Origin: Aptenodytes patagonicus
Taxonomy: Eukaryota; Chordata; Aves; Sphenisciformes; Spheniscidae
DNA length: 64,000 bases
Direction: 5' to 3'
Assembly (NCBI RefSeq): GCF_965638725.1
Contig: NC_134950.1
Location: forward strand, 106,724,802 to 106,788,801
A model generated the notes under the pieces. It made no database searches, was not told where the DNA came from, and was given only the letters and a program-made list of their open reading frames with translations. Positions within the stretch are counted from its first letter, which is position 1, and the number at the start of each line of letters is the position of its first letter. Shown here one piece after another: positions 58,846-64,000 of the stretch. The translations under genes were made by a program, and so were the position numbers.

Positions 58846-61182
58846 CTAAGAAAAAAAAATAAACAAGTTATTTATCTTCTTGCCATGTAAAATGCCAATG
58901 CAAGAATATTGCTAGATAGCAAAATTCAGGAAAGAAAATCTGAGTTATTCCCATCAGCACATAAGATTTATATAATTTTTGGGAGTATTTCTTAGAAAAC
59001 ATATTTGAGCTCTTACCATAGGCTTTGGTACTATGAAAACTACTGTGGAAGCCCTGAGTAGTATCAAAAGGGAAGGAAGGAAGCTACATACAAGTTATCG
59101 TGGGTGATGTGTTTTGAATGTTGATGCCAAAAAGCTCACAGTAAATTATAACTAAAGTAAGTACGTCTAAAACTGAGGACTTCCTTCCTGATTGACCAAG
59201 ATACTGCCTGGAAGTCTGCAACAGTGGGAAAATCAGGATTTTCTACTTATTGGGCTTTTTCTTCCAAATCCGGGAAAACTGATTTCTTTTATGGGAAGGG
59301 AAAAGAAGCATGGAAGTAACAGGAAAACCTGAGAAACCCCAGGTTTCCATTCCCCCACTGACATGATGATAATTATGAATTTATGTTAGAACATAAATTT
59401 TTTCCACCTTACCTTCTACTGCAACCCAGGAATCAATTTAGTACTATGTGTCTTTAACAGCTTTGGAAGCTGCCTCTGGTGAAGTTTTAACTTGACAAAC
59501 TTAATATCTGGATGCCCAAAGCTTTGAAAGTTGAGGAACTACTAGCTCAGCAACGAGTGTCACCAGTGAGATGAGCAGCTCCTCCCTGGTTTCAGGTGAC
59601 CCCTCTGATTTCAGACAGTCCTCCTCTCCCCAGGAGTCTGACAGCACCTGCTGCAGATGGAGTGAGAGCTGACCAGGATTGGCAAGGCTCAAGACCTTGT
59701 TTCCTAAGTCCTGGTAGCATTTTGGGCTATTTCTGCTAAAGAAGGAGACGTAAGTTGGAGCTGAGTTGGCCGTAACAGAGTTGCTCCAGTAGCATGGGCA
59801 AGCAAAATACACACAATGTATCTGCCTGAGAAACAACTACCCTATTAGATACTGCAGGCTGCGAAGTTTATGGCAGTGATTCTATTCCCTCACACTATGC
59901 CATAACTTTAGCCCATCCCAGAAGCAATACTGAGCATGCAAAATTAGACTGTAGAAATAAAATGGAACTAGGAAGTAGCCATCAATATAAAATAAACAGC
60001 AAGGAAATGAACCTGCCTGAATTCTGTTTGTATTGTAAAAGGTAAGAGAGAGATTGTGGGCAGGTTTTCTCTCCCCTTCCTTTTCAAAGCTAAATCCTTC
60101 ATTTTACACTGGTACGCATCAACATGTCAGGTAACAGAATGAACCAGTCAGAGCACTTAATCTCCAAAGGGACTTCATTATAAAGTGTTGTCAGCAGGGC
60201 CAGGCAAGACTATTAGAAACAACTATAAAATGGCAAGGAATTATGTTCCTTTTAATAGGAAGAAGATATCCCCACTGGTCTTGCACAGGTTAACAAGCAG
60301 AAAGTGAAAATGAAGCAGCAGCTCCAAGACAATAATAATAATGCGATACATAGCCAAAGCCTTGCTTCTATTGCTCTGAACTGCTCCTAAGAAAATACTG
60401 TAAGAACTTGGAGCTGCATTTGTTGGTTGACCTTTAGAGTTTAGTACTGTGACCGTTAGGTTCTTGTTTGCTAGCATGAACTAGCTATGACACAGCAAGC
60501 TGGGCAGCTTATTGGAATGTTATTTCCTTTTTAAGGTCATAATAGCATTTTGGGATCTCCCAGCACTTTTTACCATAAGGTGGAAAGGAGTATCAAAACC
60601 AGGATGGTCTCAGAATAGTATCAACAGATCCTCTTTGGTATGAACTACCGCTTAACATCAAGACACACACAATGTATTAATATGATATCAATACGTATGA
60701 TGTGCTTTAGCCTAATATCACATACACTTCAATCTACTTTTAAACATTACACCGGAGACAAAGGAGTACTGTTTCATATGCAGGTATGCATTTAATATAC
60801 AATTAATATTACGAGGTCATTCAGTAATTTATTTATTTTAATCAGTTTATATTTTCTGTTATTTTAGCCATAGAAAGTTGATGATTCTGCATTTATTTAT
60901 TTTAAAACAAAAATCATACTACTCTATCCTTGCCCTTCCTTCACCTCCCCCCTCTAATTACCCACACTCAAAAGCCTCTTATCAGAAAAGCAGGATTCTC
61001 AAGACATATTTTACCATCCATAATACTAGCTATTCAGATTTGAGTCACTAGAGAAATCCCCATGTACTCAGTACACAGGAAAATGCACAATTTCAAAACT
61101 GCTATATTGAAAATAGTAAAGTGTACACATATAAAAATGAAGTAAATCCATGCTGGGTAAACAAAATAATAACATAGTCTAC
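58846..61182 (-). other. RECK last intron
   Basis: Intron between the two recognised RECK exons, with gtagac donor at 61182 and tttcttag acceptor at 58846 on the minus strand. A 111-codon minus-strand frame at 59501-59836 lies inside it. It has no family match and no splice signals that would add it in phase. I see nothing else. Confidence 0.6.
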
Positions 61183-61338
61183 CTGCAGTGGTTTGGGGTT
61201 CTGATCCACAGGGATGATGAGAATCACAATTTCGGATTCTATGCTTAAGTATCCAAACACATCACACTGTGGCACTGAGACATGCAGGCGGATTTTTTCA
61301 AGTATGTCAAGTACTGTTATAGGCTTTTTATTTGTTAC
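61183..61338 (-). CDS. RECK: RECK penultimate coding exon
   Basis: On the minus strand a gttttcttccag acceptor precedes 156 bases (52 codons, phase 0 at both ends) and a gtagac donor follows. The peptide starts VTNKKPITVLDILEKI and contains HVSVPQCDVFGYLSIESEIV and PVDQNPKPLQ, a region conserved in vertebrate RECK just before the C-terminal exon. It lies in the membrane-proximal part of the extracellular protein, after the Kazal repeats. Earlier exons lie beyond the right edge of the window; I found none in 61339-64000. Confidence 0.88.
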
Positions 61339-61586
61339 CTGGAAGAAAACAAAGAACTTCGTGGATGATGTGATATTATGCAAAATTACATTTCTCCTCT
61401 TTAGTTTTAATAAATTTATGTCATGCCAGACAATCTGTTTCAGCCATTAAACTACGCAGTTGTAATCTCTAGCAAAAAAAACCCAAAACCAACTCCCCAA
61501 AAAACATTAAAAAAGTGAAAGGAAGGAAGGAAAAAAATGTTTTACTTCTAAAATTAACCATGGTTTTGATATGTGGTGTTCTCCAC

Positions 61587-62118
61587 TGTCCTGCTTTCGG
61601 CTGGGATAGAGTTAATTTTCTTCCTAGTAGCTGGTACAGCGCTGTGGTTTGGATTTAGGATGAGAATAATGTTGATAACACACCGATGTTTTAGTTGTTG
61701 CTGAGTAGTGCTTACACTAGTCAAGGACCTTTCAGCTTCCCATGCCCTGCCAGCGAGGAGCTGGGAGGGGGCACAGCCAGGACAGCTGACCCAGGCTGGC
61801 CAAAGGGACATTCCATACCATGTGAGGTCATGCTCAGTACCTAAACTGGGGAAAGCTGGCCGGGGGGCGGTGACTGCTGCTCGGGGACTGGCTGGGCATC
61901 AGTTGGTGGGTGGTGAGCAATTGCATTGTGCATCACTTATTTTGTGTATTCTTTTATCATTATTATTATTTTCCCTTCCTTTTTTGTCCTATTAAACTGC
62001 CTTTATCTCAATCCACTAATTTTACTTTTTTTTTCCTGATTCTCTCCCCTATCCCACTGGGGCGGGGTGAGCGAACGGCTGTGTGGTGTTTAGCTGCCTG
62101 CCGGGTTAAACCACAACA
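61587..62118 (+). repeat. Solo ERVL LTR with TCCAC target duplication
   Basis: 532 bases from tgtcctgctttcgg to ttaaaccacaaca, the same LTR family as the provirus at 20819-27552. It is flanked on both sides by tccac (61582-61586 and 62119-62123), a perfect 5-bp target duplication. A solo LTR arises when the two LTRs of a provirus recombine. It lies in a RECK intron, antisense to RECK. Its TATA region reads tacctaaa and its CRE reads TGAGGTCA, so it is probably weak as a promoter. Confidence 0.95.
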
Positions 62119-62123
62119 TCCAC

Positions 62124-64000
62124 CTTCATGGTTAGTGTGTATATGTATCATGTACGTCAAAATAATGTAAATGGTTATTTGTTACAGCGGCTTGTACTCC
62201 CATGCTGAGAAACAAGAGGCAGAGCAGCCCTACCAGCTGGCACTCCTTTACCACCACCACAGAACCTGTTCCAAGAGCCACCAGCAATGAAGAGCTATGG
62301 CTTTGTGAAGACAGATACATGTCTGTATATATGGGAACATGTGACATTTCAAGATGACTACGTAACTACCAGGTAAATCTATTTTTCTCTTAAAATTCTT
62401 ATCTCTGTTCTGCTGTCTGTATCTGACAAAAAATAATTTGATTGTAGATGCTCAAGTCTATTTAAGGACTGCCACACCTTCAAGGTTTTTCACCTTTTTT
62501 CCAGGTCACCTCTGGATGTGTTGAACAGTATAGACACCAACACAAATACTTCACTTGTGACTTCTGGTCATTCTGTTGTGTTCTGTTTTCTAGCTTTAGC
62601 TGCAAGAGATCCATCCATCCTTATCCTACTGTAGCTTCGTTTCTTTTAAGACCACTGGTACAGGACCTTAACAAATGGAAATCTGGGAAATCCAAGTAGA
62701 CTACATGAATCAAATTCGCAAGGTGTCACGCAACACTTCTTTTACCAGATCTTTGAGGGATTTCCTTGCCATAGCTCCATTTAAAATGTAGTCTGACATG
62801 CTGTCTGATCAGCAAACCCTGTTCTAACAGTCTTAAAACAGAAGCACATGGATACTTGAAGGATGACCAATAGTGTCAAACTTGGATTTTAATGTCTTAG
62901 ATTAGAAATCTAGTAGATTAGATTAGAATCTTAGCAGATCTCTAATGTTTCTTTGCTCTGCATAGATGCTGACTTTTGTTTCCTGCTATCTTTACAAAAA
63001 AGGCCAGAGGGGTGGGGGAAGAAAAAAAAAAAGTCCGATTTATAGAACTCTTCAGTAATTGAAGAAGTTTTTTCTCATATGAACCACCTGTCTGAACTAA
63101 AATAGGCATACATTACTACTCCTTGCCCTCTTGGGTTGGTTAAAGTGTATGCTAGCATTTCTAGCCACGGTTCCATCTATCTGAGACTTCACCATCTCCA
63201 GTACAATGGATGTATACACTATATGTATACGTACACTGTCAAAAGCAAGAGCTGCACACCAATCCTATAGCTTTATTGATGGAATCAGAGGAGATCAATG
63301 CTATTAACAATAATTTCATGTAGATGACAAAAGTATCAAATCTACTCAAATACAGAGGTGGGCATCTTCTATTATATTATTAGGAGATATTAGCTGGCCT
63401 CTGACTCACACTGGAGTAACAAAGGCACAGAGCTTCTAACTCTCTATGCTCAGGGTAGTGTCACACCATGCACAGTCTCCAGGTGGCTGTGACCAGTTAG
63501 AGATCATCTCTGGGGGCTTATTGGATGACTCCTGACTGAAGTTTCTGAAGGAGAGAGCTTCAGTCAAACTTCTGTAATTTCTAGTATGTGCTAAGAGAAT
63601 GCTGACTTGAATGTTTGAGAGATCACATATTTTAAATGTAAAGAGACATATATGTATTTATATATATGAGTTCTGAAAACTTGAAGACTGTGTATTGTGG
63701 CGTTAGGTGAGCAAGAGAAGAGAAAGTCAGCAACATTGTGGTGACAAAGGGAAGAAAAAAGAGAGAGGAAAAAAGAAGAAAAAAAGCAACTACTAAGTAC
63801 CCTAATCCAGGTATTAGGGTAGTTAGTAGGTGAGAGGAGAGTAGTTAAGTTATCACCAACTACTTGAATAACTACTTGAGTAAGTCCAATAAATTTCTTC
63901 TAACTAAAACTAAAAATTCTTCTTCACAGCCACATGTTGTAATGTATGAATTGAGAAGCTGCAGTGGTCACCGTGTCCCTGGTCCCATTACAGATGACAA
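62124..64000 (-). other. RECK intron (continues past the window)
   Basis: AT-rich sequence upstream of the recognised RECK exons, presumably one intron. I see no Cys-rich exon and no open frame over 75 codons. A purine-rich tract lies at 63740-63790, next to a hairpin at 63790-63829. Confidence 0.5.
63790..63829. repeat. 17-bp inverted repeat, one mismatch, 6-base loop
   Basis: The arm ctactaagtaccctaat (63790-63806) pairs with attagggtagttagtag (63813-63829) at 16 of 17 positions across the loop ccaggt. It follows directly on a long GA-rich tract. Confidence 0.85.

Noticed and set aside
62132-62347. 71-codon minus-strand frame as a further RECK exon
   Set aside because: No Cys pattern of the Kazal or Cys-knot regions, and no splice sites that would join it in phase to the exon at 61338.
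1-64000. CRISPR arrays, operons, tRNA or rRNA genes
   Set aside because: None seen. The window is vertebrate nuclear DNA, and the only regular repeats are simple sequence, retroelement tails and the ADNP2 protein repeat.

Overview
This is a eukaryotic nuclear window from a bird. The evidence is several CR1 (chicken repeat 1) retrotransposons ending in the ATTCTATG/ATTCAATG-type octamer repeat, an ERVL-class endogenous retrovirus whose LTR type is abundant in birds, long AT-rich introns, and one sharp CpG island over a gene start. There are no operons, prokaryotic genes or CRISPR arrays.

Region by region: (1) 1.02-5.15 kb holds an almost full-length, minus-strand CR1 with an open ORF1 and an ORF2 broken by one visible frameshift. 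(2) 5.2-11.8 kb is AT-rich intergenic DNA with one small CR1 tail. (3) 11.8-13.35 kb is a CpG island with CCAAT boxes, E-boxes and CRE sites, taken as the ADNP2 promoter and non-coding exon 1. (4) 12.2-39.06 kb is the plus-strand gene ADNP2 (zinc-finger/homeobox protein): exon 1 (UTR), coding exon 2 at 20.0 kb, exon 3 at 31.0 kb and the large terminal exon 4 at 35.66-38.65 kb. The three coding pieces join in phase 0 to give 1063 residues. (5) Intron 2 of ADNP2 carries a complete but decayed ERVL provirus (20.82-27.55 kb) in the same orientation as the gene. (6) 39-57 kb is mostly unexplained intergenic DNA with two CR1 fragments, a GC-richer block at 44-46.6 kb and some protein-like fragments that I cannot assign. 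(7) 57.56-64 kb is the 3' end of a minus-strand gene whose last two coding exons match RECK (GPI-anchored, Kazal-motif inhibitor of metalloproteinases and Wnt7 co-receptor). Its next intron contains a solo ERVL LTR with a perfect 5-bp target duplication.

ADNP2 and RECK point toward each other (convergent, about 18 kb apart). They lie on different chromosomes in human, so the junction between them is either a lineage rearrangement or an assembly join. I found no new multi-gene system. The most interesting items are this junction, the sense-oriented ERVL inside ADNP2 with a lysine-type primer site and an unexplained hydrophobic leader ORF, the nearly intact CR1, and several long perfect or near-perfect hairpins.
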